From positions 1 through 26,147 of the forward strand of contig LSKJ01000856.1 of NCBI GenBank assembly GCA_001557035.1: DNA of 26,147 nt, written 5' to 3'. Positions 1 through 8,238 of this stretch are shown here, one piece after another. The DNA comes from Rhodospirillaceae bacterium CCH5-H10. GTDB taxonomy: Bacteria > Pseudomonadota > Alphaproteobacteria > Reyranellales > Reyranellaceae. Within the stretch, counting starts at the first letter, position 1. The number at the start of each line of letters is the position of its first letter. A model generated the notes under the pieces. It did not search any database and had not been told where the DNA came from. It saw only the letters and a list, made by a program, of their open reading frames with translations. The translations under genes and the position numbers were made by a program.

Positions 1-24
1 CTCGGAGATGTGTATAAGAGACAG
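1..24. other. Sequencing adapter remnant (Nextera/Tn5 mosaic end), not genomic
   Basis: Bases 6-24 read AGATGTGTATAAGAGACAG, the 19-bp Tn5 mosaic end used in Nextera libraries. The five bases before it (CTCGG) match the end of the Nextera read-2 adapter. The tamB reading frame is collinear up to about base 25 and then runs into this segment. It is therefore untrimmed adapter at a contig end, and nothing biological should be read from it. Confidence 0.96.
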
Positions 25-3000
25 GGCTTGTTGATCTCGCGGACGTCGATGGTGGGGAAGGAGGCCGTCTGGCCGCCGCCCACCGAGATCTCGGCGCGGT
101 CGATCGTGACGGGCCCCGAAATCTCGATGCCCGTGGAGGTCGCGCCGGTGATCCTGAGTGTGCTGCTGACCGTCGCCACGAGGTCGGGCCGGCTGACCAG
201 CAGCGCGCGCTGGGTGGCGAGGCCCACGTCGAGCACGAGGCCGCGCTCGGCGTCGAAGCGCATCGAGCCGCTGCCGTTCAGCGTGCCCGTGCCCGCCTGG
301 AAGGTGAGGCGTTGGATCTGCAGCGTGTCGCCCTGGAGGACGAAGCGACCCTGGCCGCGGCCGAGCTTCAATCCCGATTCCGGCATGGCGACAGCGCCGC
401 CCTCGAAGTCGATCGTGCCGGTTCCGGTGATCCTCGGGCCGGCGACGCTGATGGTGAGGTTGGGCCGCAGCCGGCCGGTGATGTTGCGGATGTCGTTGCC
501 CAGCAAGGGCGCGAAGGGCGCGATGTCCGCCGCGCCACCGAGCGCGATCTGGGCAGCGACTGCGCCGCCCCCGCGCGGCAGGGTCGCCGTGCCTTTCACC
601 GTCAGGTTGGTGTTGGCCCCAGCCGACAGCCGGGCGTCGAGGCTCGCCTGCTGGCCGACGAGCGAGCCGGTCCCCTGCACCGACAGCGAGGGCACCAGCG
701 CCGTATCGGGCCGGCGCACGCGCACGCCGGTCGCGGTGTAGCTCGCCTCAAGGCGCGGCGCTGCCATCGCGCCCGTCGCGCGCACCTTGGCCTGCAGGGT
801 CCCCTCCAGGCCCGTGCCGGGGGCGAATGTGTCGATCAGCGCCAGCGGCAGGCCGGCGATCTCGGTCTGCAGGTCGCTGGCGACGGGATCGAGCGTGCCA
901 CGCAGGGCGACGCGGCCGGCGCCGACGCGCAGGTTGGTCGGATCGATCACGATGCGCGCGCCGGCGACAGTGATCTTCGTCGGTGCATTCAGGCCGACCG
1001 GAATGTTGAGATAGCGGCCCGTGAACTTCGACAGACCGACGCGAATTTCTTCGGCCACGAACTCGATCTTCGCGGCAAGATCGGCCGCCAGTTCCGGCCC
1101 CGAGCCCTGCAATGCGACGTCGATGCCGCCTATCCGATCGCCCTTGGCCGTCGCCTTCAGGGTCGAGAGCCCGCCCGCGCCGCGCAGGCGGGTCGCGTTG
1201 AGGGTCAGGTCGGCGGCCGCGCGCCCCATCGGGTCGTCGACATGGCCGGCCAGATCGAGCGTGCCGGCACCGGCGCCCTGGCCTGCGAGGTCGGTTCCCT
1301 TGACCGCGATGTCGAGGCGACCGGCGGGAGCGTTGGGATCGGCCGTGACCTCGGCCACCAGCGAGCCTTCGAGGCCGAACGCTTTCAGTGCCTCGATGTC
1401 CTTCAACTGGCTCACGGCCAGCCGCGCATGTCCGGTGGTGCGCGCCGGGGCGACGACCAGATTGGCGACGTCGAGTACCGCGCTGGCCCATCGTCCCTGG
1501 AAGCTCGGCACCGCGAGACCCGTGGTCGAGTCATGCGCGAAGCGCCCGTTCAGGGTCAGTGGCTGGTTCTGGACATCGCCCTCGGCCTCCACCGTGCCGC
1601 CGAGTTTGCCATCGGCCGCCAGCGACACGGTCGTGTCGAGGACGAGGCGCCGCGAGGCTACCGTTTGGCCGGGAATCTGGTAGGCCACGTCGCGCGTCTC
1701 GACCTTCAGCTTCAGCGAGGTATCGGCACCGCCGAAGCCCACGGTGGCGTTGGCGGTCGCCGCACCGCTCACGCCGGCGTGGAACGTGGCGAGACGTGGC
1801 AGGTCGAGCAGCAGGTCGAGCGTGCCGGTCTGCTCGCGGCCGCGACCCGAGACGGTGAGCGTGCCGCTGTCGCTGCCGATCCTGACGTCGCGGGCCGTCC
1901 AGTTGCCGTCGGGCGCCAGCGTCGCATTGCCGGCGAGATTCACTGTCGCGATCAGGCCGGGGGGTACGCCGGGCGAACCGAACTGCTCGATACGACCCTG
2001 CCAGCGTGCCGAGAGGTTGCCTTTGTCGATGCCGGCCGTGAGTTCGACCTGCGCCTTGCCGGTGAGGGCCTGGCCAGCCATGGCTGACAGCGGTTCGAGG
2101 CTCGGAAGGTCGACCGTCGCGCGGATCTCGCCCTTGTCGTCGGCCGGCACATAGTCGCCGTCCCCCTTCGCGCGCACGAGCGGCATGCCGACCTCGAAGG
2201 ATCGCACGGTGACCTTGCCGCCGGTGAGGCCGGCCACCGTGGCATCGAGCGTGACCGTGCCCGGCTGGGGAAGGCGCGGGTCGAGCGTCGCGAGCTTCAG
2301 CTCCTCGACCTTGCCCTGTACGCGGATATCGCCCGTGAGCTTACCGTCGGCCCTCAGGCTGAGGCCCTTCCACGCGACACCCTGGGCACGAACGTCGACG
2401 GGGCCGGCCTCGAGCGCGGACTGGAACCTGGCGTCGTCACCGTCCTGTAGCCAGCGCAGGGTGCCTTTCGCCGTTGCCTGGTTTCCGGCGCTGGCCGTCA
2501 GTTCCGCCGTGCCGTTCTGCTGGTCGCCCTGTGCGGAGAGCTTCAGCGAGATCTCCGGCAGGTCGGGCCGTTGCATCAGCGCCGCGACCATGCCGCCGGG
2601 ATCCTCGTCGAGCGTGATGTCAGCGGCGATCCTGCGCGGCGAGCGGTCGACGCGCACGTCGGCGGTCAGCTTGCCCTTGGGGCCTTCGAGGCGATCGGCG
2701 GCGAGCTTCGCGCGGATCTCGCCGAGGTCGCCGGCGATGGCGGCATCGCCGCCGACCTTCCAATGTGAGTCGAAGCCGCCGAGTGCGGCCGCCAGATGAA
2801 GATCGTCGATGCGCAGCGCCCGCAAGTCGATGTCGAAGGGGAGTTGGACCCCGCCGGTGTTCGGCCTGGCGTCCTTGACCTCCGCCGGTTGCGGCGCGCG
2901 CAGCACGCCGATCTTCGCCGCGGACACGATCTCGATGCGCAGCTTTCGCTGCAGCAGCGAGCCGAACGACCAAACGACGTGGGCATTCTCGACCTGCAGC

Positions 3001-3227
3001 CATGGACCGGTGCGGTCGGCGATCTCGACCTTCGCCACGCGCAGGTCGGTCGGCACGAAGCCGTCGATGCCGGCGATCGTGATCTTCTGATCGGGCGAGG
3101 ATGCGAGGTCCGAAGCTACCGACGCCAGCAGTCGCTTGCCCGGGGCGGTCTGCACGCCGGCGAAGGCGAGGCCCAGCACGACGACCAAGGCGACGAGGAC
3201 GTACGCCGCGATGCGAAGCGCGCGCAT
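25..3227 (-). CDS. tamB: Translocation and assembly module protein TamB (C-terminus missing)
   Basis: TamB is a very long inner-membrane-anchored periplasmic protein. With TamA it forms the TAM complex, which links the two membranes and serves outer-membrane protein insertion and phospholipid transport. The frame is open from the ATG at 3227 to the adapter, about 1067 codons. The N-terminus (MRALRIAAYVLVALVVVLGL) is one uncleaved membrane anchor. The rest is repetitive, beta-rich, low in cysteine, and full of alternating hydrophobic/polar strands such as 'LRIDDLHLAAALGGFD', as expected for the AsmA-like/DUF490 beta-taco groove. The last visible residues (AEISVGGGQTASFPTIDVRE) are the start of the conserved TamB C-terminal domain, so roughly the final few hundred residues are lost with the contig end. 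Its ATG shares one base with the tamA stop (TGATG), indicating translational coupling. The family call is firm. Confidence 0.9.
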
Positions 3228-5104
3228 CAGAAGGCCTGCCCCAGGCTGACGTAGATTCCGAACGGCGGATCGGTGGGCCGGCGGTTGAGGGGCATAGCGA
3301 CATCGGCCCGGATCGGGCCGAAGTCGGTATAGTAGCGGACGCCGACACCGGCGCCGACGCGCGGCGGGAGCTGCGAGAAGTTCGGCAGGAAATCGGGGTA
3401 GGCGCTGCCGGCATCGACGAAGGCCACCGCGCCCCACGCCTCGCCGATCCTCTGGCGCAGTTCGACGTTGGCCTCGACCACACTCGCGCCGCCGAGCGGA
3501 TTGCCATAGGCGTCGAGCGGTCCGGCGGTCTGGTAGACGAAGCCGCGCACCGAGCCGCCGCCGCCGGCATAGAAGAGCTTGTCGGGAGGGATGCCGCCGA
3601 TGCTGATGGCGGGCTCGGTGCCGAACGAGGCGCGGGTCGCCAGCACGGTGCGGCCGGGCTCGGCGATATCCCAGTAGTGGCGGCCGGTCAGCCGCAGGAT
3701 GGTGAACATGTCGCCGCCGGGTCCGGTGTCGATCCACGGCTGCACGTTGAATTCGACGCGATAACCGCGCGTCGGGTCGAGGTCGCTGTTGGCACGATTG
3801 TAGAGCACCGTGCCCTGCAGGCCGAGCATGCGATAGTTCTGGGTGATGCCGTTGCGGGTGATGTCGGCGATCTCGGCCGCCAATCCCACTCGGGCCTGCC
3901 AGCGGGGCGAGAAGGTACGGTCGAAGCCGCCATAGAAGGTGGCGGCCTTTCTCGTATAGGCAGGGACCACTTCGCGCAGTGCTGCCGCTTCGATCCGAAG
4001 ATCCTGCCCCGGCAGCCACCAGTCGGGCTTGCGGAAGGCGGCCCGGAAGGCGAAGCCGGTATCGAGGATCGCGTAGCCCTGTCCGAGATGGTTGATCTCT
4101 CCCGACAGGCGCAGGCTCTCGGCCTGGCCGAACAGGTTGCGATGCACCCAGAAGCCCTCGATCCCGAAGCCGAGCTGCGTCTCATAGCTCGCGCCGAAGC
4201 CGATGGAGCGCTGGAGGCGATCGGTGAGTTCGACGTCGATCGGCAGTTCGCCGTTGGGATCGAGTTCGGTGGCGGGCTTGATCCGGACGGCGTTGAAGGT
4301 GCCCAGCGACGTCAGCTTGCCGCGCAGATCCTCCACCTTGGCCGGAGAATAGGCCTCGCCCTCCTTGAACGGCACGCGGCGCTGCAGCCACACCGTGTCG
4401 ACCTTTTCCGTGCCGGAGAAACGCACCTTGCCCATCCTGGCGAGTGGTCCGGGTTCGGCGACGAACGTCACCTCGGCCTCGCGCGTGGCATGGTCGACGA
4501 TGACCTCGCGATCCTTGATCGCGGCCAGCGCGTGGCCCTGTTTGCGCAATTCCTCCAGCAGCTTGTTCTGCGCTGCGATGATGGCCGAGGCGTCTGCGGG
4601 ATCCCCGGGCGCGAGCCCTATTCCCGCAGGGTCGATGCCGGGAAGGGATTGCGGTGCGCCGGGGGGGCGAATGGCAACCGATCCGATGCGGTAGCGTGGA
4701 CCGGTATCGATGGTGATGTTGACCGTCGCCGCCTCTGCATCGGGGCGCGATTCCAGTGCCTCCAGGGCGGAAGCATCGGCAATCGGCTTTCCGTCGATCG
4801 TGGCATTCAGGGTGGCATCGTAATAGCCGCGCGAACGCAGAGCGGTGTTGAGCCGCGAGGCAACAGCCTGCGCGCCCTGCAGAACGCCCAGCGCGTCACC
4901 GCTGAGAGGTTGCTGCTTCTCGAAGTCTTCCGACAGTTCCTTGAGATCGGCGCTCATGCGCTCGTCTCCCGTCACCGTAAGGACGATCTTGCCGGTTCGC
5001 GCTTCCGCCTCGCGCGTCGAGAGGCCCGCCATGCACGCCGACGTCAGGGCGACGAGGCAGCATATGCGCGCCCACCGCAGAAACTCGCTTGTTAAACAGA
5101 CCAT
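3227..5104 (-). CDS. tamA: Outer-membrane translocation/assembly module protein TamA (Omp85 family)
   Basis: TamA is the outer-membrane barrel partner of TamB. The product is about 625 aa. It has an N-terminal export signal (hydrophobic stretch RICCLVALTSACMAGL), then POTRA-like periplasmic domains including 'MGKVRFSGTEKVDTVWLQRRVPFKEGEAYS', and a C-terminal 16-strand-type barrel starting near 'DRLQRSIGFGASYETQLGFG'. The barrel carries the Omp85 loop-6 signature (AGGGGSVRGF) and ends in phenylalanine, the usual beta-signal. I chose the ATG at 5104; an in-frame TTG at 5113 would add three residues. Neither start has a strong ribosome-binding site. tamB follows with a one-base overlap, the standard tamAB order. 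BamA is less likely because of the tamB partner and because there appear to be three rather than five POTRA domains. Confidence 0.93.
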   Translation of the reverse strand: MVCLTSEFLRWARICCLVALTSACMAGLSTREAEARTGKIVLTVTGDERMSADLKELSEDFEKQQPLSGDALGVLQGAQAVASRLNTALRSRGYYDATLNATIDGKPIADASALEALESRPDAEAATVNITIDTGPRYRIGSVAIRPPGAPQSLPGIDPAGIGLAPGDPADASAIIAAQNKLLEELRKQGHALAAIKDREVIVDHATREAEVTFVAEPGPLARMGKVRFSGTEKVDTVWLQRRVPFKEGEAYSPAKVEDLRGKLTSLGTFNAVRIKPATELDPNGELPIDVELTDRLQRSIGFGASYETQLGFGIEGFWVHRNLFGQAESLRLSGEINHLGQGYAILDTGFAFRAAFRKPDWWLPGQDLRIEAAALREVVPAYTRKAATFYGGFDRTFSPRWQARVGLAAEIADITRNGITQNYRMLGLQGTVLYNRANSDLDPTRGYRVEFNVQPWIDTGPGGDMFTILRLTGRHYWDIAEPGRTVLATRASFGTEPAISIGGIPPDKLFYAGGGGSVRGFVYQTAGPLDAYGNPLGGASVVEANVELRQRIGEAWGAVAFVDAGSAYPDFLPNFSQLPPRVGAGVGVRYYTDFGPIRADVAMPLNRRPTDPPFGIYVSLGQAF

Positions 5105-5191
5105 GCCACCCAACGCATATAACGCGCGGCAGCAAAAAGGGATGCCCCTCCTGGATGTCTCCCTGTCCCGCTGGAAAGGTTGGCGACTGCG

Positions 5192-5761
5192 TTACGGGAT
5201 AAGCATCGGGTTCAGTTCGGCAAAACGCTGCTGCTGGTCGGTGAAGATGACCATGAACAGCTCACGGAAGAGCTGCTCGATGCGCGGATCGTTCGGGCCG
5301 GTCGCCTGTGTCCATGCGGTGGTAAAGGACATAGCCTGCGAATTGCGGCAGTAGATTGCGTAGACGTAGAAGCGGCCCGGCGTGCCCGGCTTGAAACGGG
5401 CCGGCTGGCCGGCACAGACCGGGTCGGCATTGAGGTTGTTGGCAGGATCGAACACGAGTACCAGTCGGTAATCCGGGCTCGCGGGCGGAATCGGCCTGTC
5501 ATAGGTGAAGGTGAGTGCGGGCCTGGGCTTGGCCTTCTGCATCGCCGGCAGCAGGTCGCGAGCCACGACCGCGGGATCGACGCCGGGAAAGGCGTCTCCC
5601 GCCAGGATCACCGGGAAATTCTTGCCGTCGGTCGCGGCGAAGAAGTCGCGATAGTCATATTGCGGCGCGTAGTAATTCCCCCCGATCGTGGCGGCGACTG
5701 CGAGCGCCGGAAGGGCGACGAGGCTGGCGAGGACGACGCCGATCCGTGTGCTGAGACGCAT
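5192..5761 (-). CDS. Secreted protein of unknown function
   Basis: I do not recognise this 189-aa protein. It starts with a clear Sec signal peptide (MRLSTRIGVVLASLVALPALAVAA, cleavage likely after AVA or VAA). The mature part is aromatic-rich near the start ('GGNYYAPQYDYRDFFAATDGKNFPV') and has two cysteines (in DPVCAGQ and IYCRNSQ) that could form one disulfide in the periplasm. The start is supported by AGGAG five bases before the ATG. It lies upstream of tamA on the same strand with 78 bp between. A short GC hairpin followed by five T residues on the minus strand (near 5134-5150) may end its transcript, so it need not be co-transcribed with tamAB. No catalytic motif was seen. Confidence 0.8.
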   Translation of the reverse strand: MRLSTRIGVVLASLVALPALAVAATIGGNYYAPQYDYRDFFAATDGKNFPVILAGDAFPGVDPAVVARDLLPAMQKAKPRPALTFTYDRPIPPASPDYRLVLVFDPANNLNADPVCAGQPARFKPGTPGRFYVYAIYCRNSQAMSFTTAWTQATGPNDPRIEQLFRELFMVIFTDQQQRFAELNPMLIP

Positions 5762-5970
5762 GGGAACTCCTGCGGGCTGAAATCGACTACTGCATTCACT
5801 CTACGCGCACCGTCTCAGCGCAGATGAAGTTCCGCCGTTCTCTTTACCGTGAGGCCTTGGTGAGTCCTCAACCGCCACATGAACGGATGGATCGCAATAA
5901 TATCGATTGCCGTCATGGCGGCGGGAAACCTACGAAATCAAAATTACACTAATAATTTCAGATATTTGCT

Positions 5971-5984
5971 TGTCATTCTTGACA
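5971..5984. promoter_or_regulatory. Candidate operator TGTCA-N4-TGACA
   Basis: A perfect 5-bp inverted repeat with a 4-bp spacer overlaps the TTGACA hexamer 83 bp upstream of the SDR start codon. A repressor bound here would cover a -35 element. The repeat is short enough to arise by chance, so this is tentative. Confidence 0.3.
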
Positions 5985-6024
5985 GTGTTTGGAAGCTGGA
6001 AGAGTCATTTTTTGTTTTCTGTCT

Positions 6025-6041
6025 TTCATGCGACACATGAA
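6025..6041. promoter_or_regulatory. Candidate operator TTCATG-N5-CATGAA
   Basis: A perfect 6-bp inverted repeat with a 5-bp spacer lies 25 bp before the SDR start codon, within the likely mRNA leader. It could bind a dimeric regulator of the aromatic-catabolism operon. No regulator gene is adjacent in the window. Confidence 0.3.
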
Positions 6042-6066
6042 GGCGAATTTTCTGGAGGAACGCTCA

Positions 6067-6843
6067 ATGGCATCGCCGCTTTTCGACCTTACCGGCAAGG
6101 TCGCCGTCGTCACCGGCTCGAGCAAGGGCATCGGCAAGTCGATCGCCCTGCACCTCGCGCTGCAGGGTGCCAAGGTGGTGGTATCGAGCCGCAAGGCTCC
6201 CGCCTGCGAGGAGGCTGCGGCCGAGATCCGGGCCGCCGGTGGCGAGGCGATCGTCATTCCCTGCAACATCTCGGACAAGGCTCAATGCGAGAAGCTGATC
6301 GAGGAGACGCGCAAGCAGCTCGGCCCGGTCGACATCCTGGTCTGCAACGCCGCCTCCAACCCGTATTACGGGCCGAACGAGAAGCTGCCGGACGACGTCT
6401 TCATGAAGGTGATGCACAACAACATCCTGTCGAGCATGTGGCTGATCAACTTCTGCCTGCCCGACATGCGCGCCAAGAAGGACGGCTCGATCATCATCGT
6501 TTCCTCGATCGGCGGCGTGCGCGGCACGCCGGTGATCGGTGCCTACGGCATCTCCAAGGCCGCCGACATGCAGCTCGCGCGCAACCTCGCGGTCGAGTAC
6601 GGCAAGGACAATATCCGCGTGAACACGATCGCGCCGGGCCTGGTGAAGACCGACTTCGCCAAGGCGCTGTGGGATGATCCGAAGTACCTCGCCGTCCGCC
6701 TCAAGGGGGCGCCGCTCGGCCGGATCGGCGAGCCGGACGATATCGGGGGCATTGCCGTGATGCTGGCCGGCAAGGCTGGCGCCTTCATCACGGGCCAGAC
6801 CATCATCGCCGACGCCGGCGTGACCATCGGCAGCGGCGGCTAG
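6067..6843 (+). CDS. SDR family NAD(P)-dependent oxidoreductase
   Basis: This 258-aa classical short-chain dehydrogenase/reductase is predicted to be cytoplasmic and to interconvert a hydroxyl and a carbonyl. The nucleotide-binding motif TGSSKGIG is at residues 16-23, the NAAS motif is near 94-97, and the catalytic Ser147, Tyr160 and Lys164 (SSIGG; YGISK) are all present. The Ser-Tyr spacing of 13 is canonical. Basic residues after beta-2 ('VSSRKAP') suggest a preference for NADP(H). The start at 6067 is chosen because GGAGG lies 8 bp upstream; the frame is open further 5' but only through AT-rich leader. It is the first gene of a four-gene operon with tctC and ligAB. Its role may be oxidation or reduction of the imported substrate or its cleavage product; the substrate is unknown. 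Confidence 0.88.
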   Translation: MASPLFDLTGKVAVVTGSSKGIGKSIALHLALQGAKVVVSSRKAPACEEAAAEIRAAGGEAIVIPCNISDKAQCEKLIEETRKQLGPVDILVCNAASNPYYGPNEKLPDDVFMKVMHNNILSSMWLINFCLPDMRAKKDGSIIIVSSIGGVRGTPVIGAYGISKAADMQLARNLAVEYGKDNIRVNTIAPGLVKTDFAKALWDDPKYLAVRLKGAPLGRIGEPDDIGGIAVMLAGKAGAFITGQTIIADAGVTIGSGG

Positions 6844-6897
6844 GGAGGGCCAAAACGGCTCGCGGCCGCCGACGACAAGGCCGCACGGGAGGAAACA

Positions 6898-7872
6898 ATG
6901 AAGCGCACAAGCGTTCTCGTAAGCGTCCTCGGTACCCTCGGCGTCCTGCTCGCGACGGCCGCCGGGGCTCAGTCCTACCCAACCAAACCGGTGCGCATCG
7001 TGGCGCCGTTTCCGCCGGGCGGCGTTGCCGACGTGCTGGCCCGGGCGATTCAGCCCGGGCTGCAGGAGGCGCTGGGCCAGCATGTCGTGATCGACAACAA
7101 GCCCGGCGCCGGCGGCAATATCGGCGCCGAGATCGTCGCCAGGGCGGAGCCCGACGGCTACACGCTGCTGCTGGCCTCGGCCGGCATCCTGACGATCAAC
7201 GAATTCCTCTATTCGAAGATGCCGTTCGACACGGCGACGGCCTTCGCGCCGATCACCGTCGTGGGCGACATGCCGAATATCGTCGTCGTGAGTCCCCGGA
7301 CGGGCATCACCACGCTCAAGGAGCTGATCGGCCGGGCCAAGGACCTGCCGGGCAAGCTCAACTTCGGCTCCGCCGGCAACGGCACCACGACGCATCTCGC
7401 CATCGTGCTGCTGGAGCAGGCCGCCGGCATCCGTCTGGCGCATGTCCCTTACAAGGGCGCCGCACCCGCGGTGCAGGACCTCGTGGCCGGCCAGATCGAC
7501 GGGCTGGTCGACAATCCGCCTCTGGTGATCGGTCATATCAGGAGCGGGGCTATCAAGGCGCTGGCCTGGGCCGCGCCGCAACGCATGGCCATCCTGCCCG
7601 ACGTGCCGACCGCGGCCGAAGCCGGCCTGCCGGGCTTCGAGGCCTCGTCCTGGTTTGCGCTGATCGCGCCGGCCGGGACGCCGAAGGAGATCGTGGCCCG
7701 GCTCAATGCCGAGACGGCGAAGATCCTGCGCGATCCGAAGATGGTCGAGCAGTTCGCCCAGCGCGGGGTCCGGCTGGTCGGCAACTCCGTCGAGGCGTTC
7801 ACGGCCTTCATCCCAAAGGAGCGCGCCCGGTGGGCCGACATCGTCAAGGTGTCGGGCGTGAAGCTGGAGTAG
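6898..7872 (+). CDS. Tripartite tricarboxylate transporter (TctC/Bug family) substrate-binding protein
   Basis: This periplasmic solute-binding protein has 324 aa. It has a signal peptide (MKRTSVLVSVLGTLGVLLATAAGAQS) and the family hallmarks YPTKPVRIVAPFPPGGVADV, the 'NKPGAGGNIGAEIVARAEPDGYTLL' block and 'HVPYKGAAPAVQDLVAGQID'. Bug proteins bind organic or aromatic carboxylates. The matching TctAB membrane proteins are not in this window, which is common because the family is expanded and often orphan. The start has GGAGGAAACA directly upstream. It is 54 bp downstream of the SDR gene and 12 bp before the ligA-like gene, so it is probably the substrate sensor or binder for the same pathway. 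The family call is strong; the ligand is unknown. Confidence 0.92.
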   Translation: MKRTSVLVSVLGTLGVLLATAAGAQSYPTKPVRIVAPFPPGGVADVLARAIQPGLQEALGQHVVIDNKPGAGGNIGAEIVARAEPDGYTLLLASAGILTINEFLYSKMPFDTATAFAPITVVGDMPNIVVVSPRTGITTLKELIGRAKDLPGKLNFGSAGNGTTTHLAIVLLEQAAGIRLAHVPYKGAAPAVQDLVAGQIDGLVDNPPLVIGHIRSGAIKALAWAAPQRMAILPDVPTAAEAGLPGFEASSWFALIAPAGTPKEIVARLNAETAKILRDPKMVEQFAQRGVRLVGNSVEAFTAFIPKERARWADIVKVSGVKLE

Positions 7873-7884
7873 GACGGAGACCGC

Positions 7885-8238
7885 ATGAGCCTCTATCAGG
7901 TCCAGAAGCTGATCTATCGGCTGAACCGCGACCCGCGCACGCGGCAGCGCTATGCCGAGGAGCGGGACGCGGTGCTGGGCGAGTACGACCTCACCCAGGA
8001 AGAGACTGCGGCGCTGGTGAAGCCCGACATCGGGTTGCTCTATGTGCTGGGCGTCAACGGCCAGCTTCTCATGCACTTCGCGGCGCTGCACCGCATCGAA
8101 TGGCCGGACTATCTCGAGCGGATGCGGCAGGGACTTAAGGATCACGGTCCGGTGCGCGAAGGCGTCTATGCCGCCACCGGGTACGAGGGCGTCGAGGCCC
8201 ACGACGCCCGCCTCAAGGCGGAACGGGAGATGCGCTGA
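7885..8238 (+). CDS. LigA-like small (alpha) subunit of a class III extradiol dioxygenase
   Basis: This 117-aa all-helical protein resembles LigA, the small subunit of protocatechuate 4,5-dioxygenase, which caps the active site of the catalytic LigB subunit. The visible family features are an N-terminal helix ('LYQVQKLIYRLNRDPRTRQRY'), an acidic middle with 'YDLTQEETAALVKPDIGLLYVLGVNGQLLMHFA', and the partner gene immediately downstream. GGAG lies shortly before the ATG. The stop codon overlaps the next start (TGATG), consistent with stoichiometric coupled synthesis of an alpha2beta2-type enzyme. I do not assign ligA because the substrate may differ (gallate, protocatechuate or another catechol acid). 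Confidence 0.85.
   Translation: MSLYQVQKLIYRLNRDPRTRQRYAEERDAVLGEYDLTQEETAALVKPDIGLLYVLGVNGQLLMHFAALHRIEWPDYLERMRQGLKDHGPVREGVYAATGYEGVEAHDARLKAEREMR

Larger units (their letters stand above)
5762..6066. promoter_or_regulatory. AT-rich divergent intergenic region upstream of the SDR-lig operon
   Basis: This 305-bp gap separates two divergent genes. The half next to the SDR gene (about 5890-6060) is markedly AT-rich compared with the rest of the window. It contains TTGACA at 5979-5984, which matches a -35 consensus, but no convincing -10 box 16-18 bp further on. Two small perfect inverted repeats lie here: TGTCA-N4-TGACA (5971-5984) and TTCATG-N5-CATGAA (6025-6041). GGAGG at 6054-6058 is the ribosome-binding site of the SDR gene. 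It probably holds the operon promoter and operators, but the exact promoter could not be placed. No gene remnant was seen. Confidence 0.5.

Noticed and set aside
312..2087. 591-aa open frame on the plus strand across tamB
   Set aside because: It is an antisense shadow of a high-GC gene. The minus-strand frame has TamB domains, a membrane anchor, and the right partner gene.
3101..5095. 664-aa open frame on the plus strand opposite tamA
   Set aside because: Composition is Arg/Asp/Gly-rich with no motif, and the complementary strand has a complete Omp85 protein with the VRGF loop.
5979..6010. Complete sigma70 promoter with TTGACA as -35
   Set aside because: No acceptable -10 hexamer at 16-18 bp; only the -35 match remains, so I list it as part of the leader region.
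6862..6884. GCGGCC/GGCCGC hairpin between the SDR and tctC genes, as terminator
   Set aside because: It is short, has no T-run on either side, and lies within a closely spaced operon with a good ribosome-binding site after it.
6064..8202. 712-aa open frame on the minus strand across the SDR, tctC and ligA-like genes
   Set aside because: It spans three well-supported plus-strand genes and has no recognisable domain.
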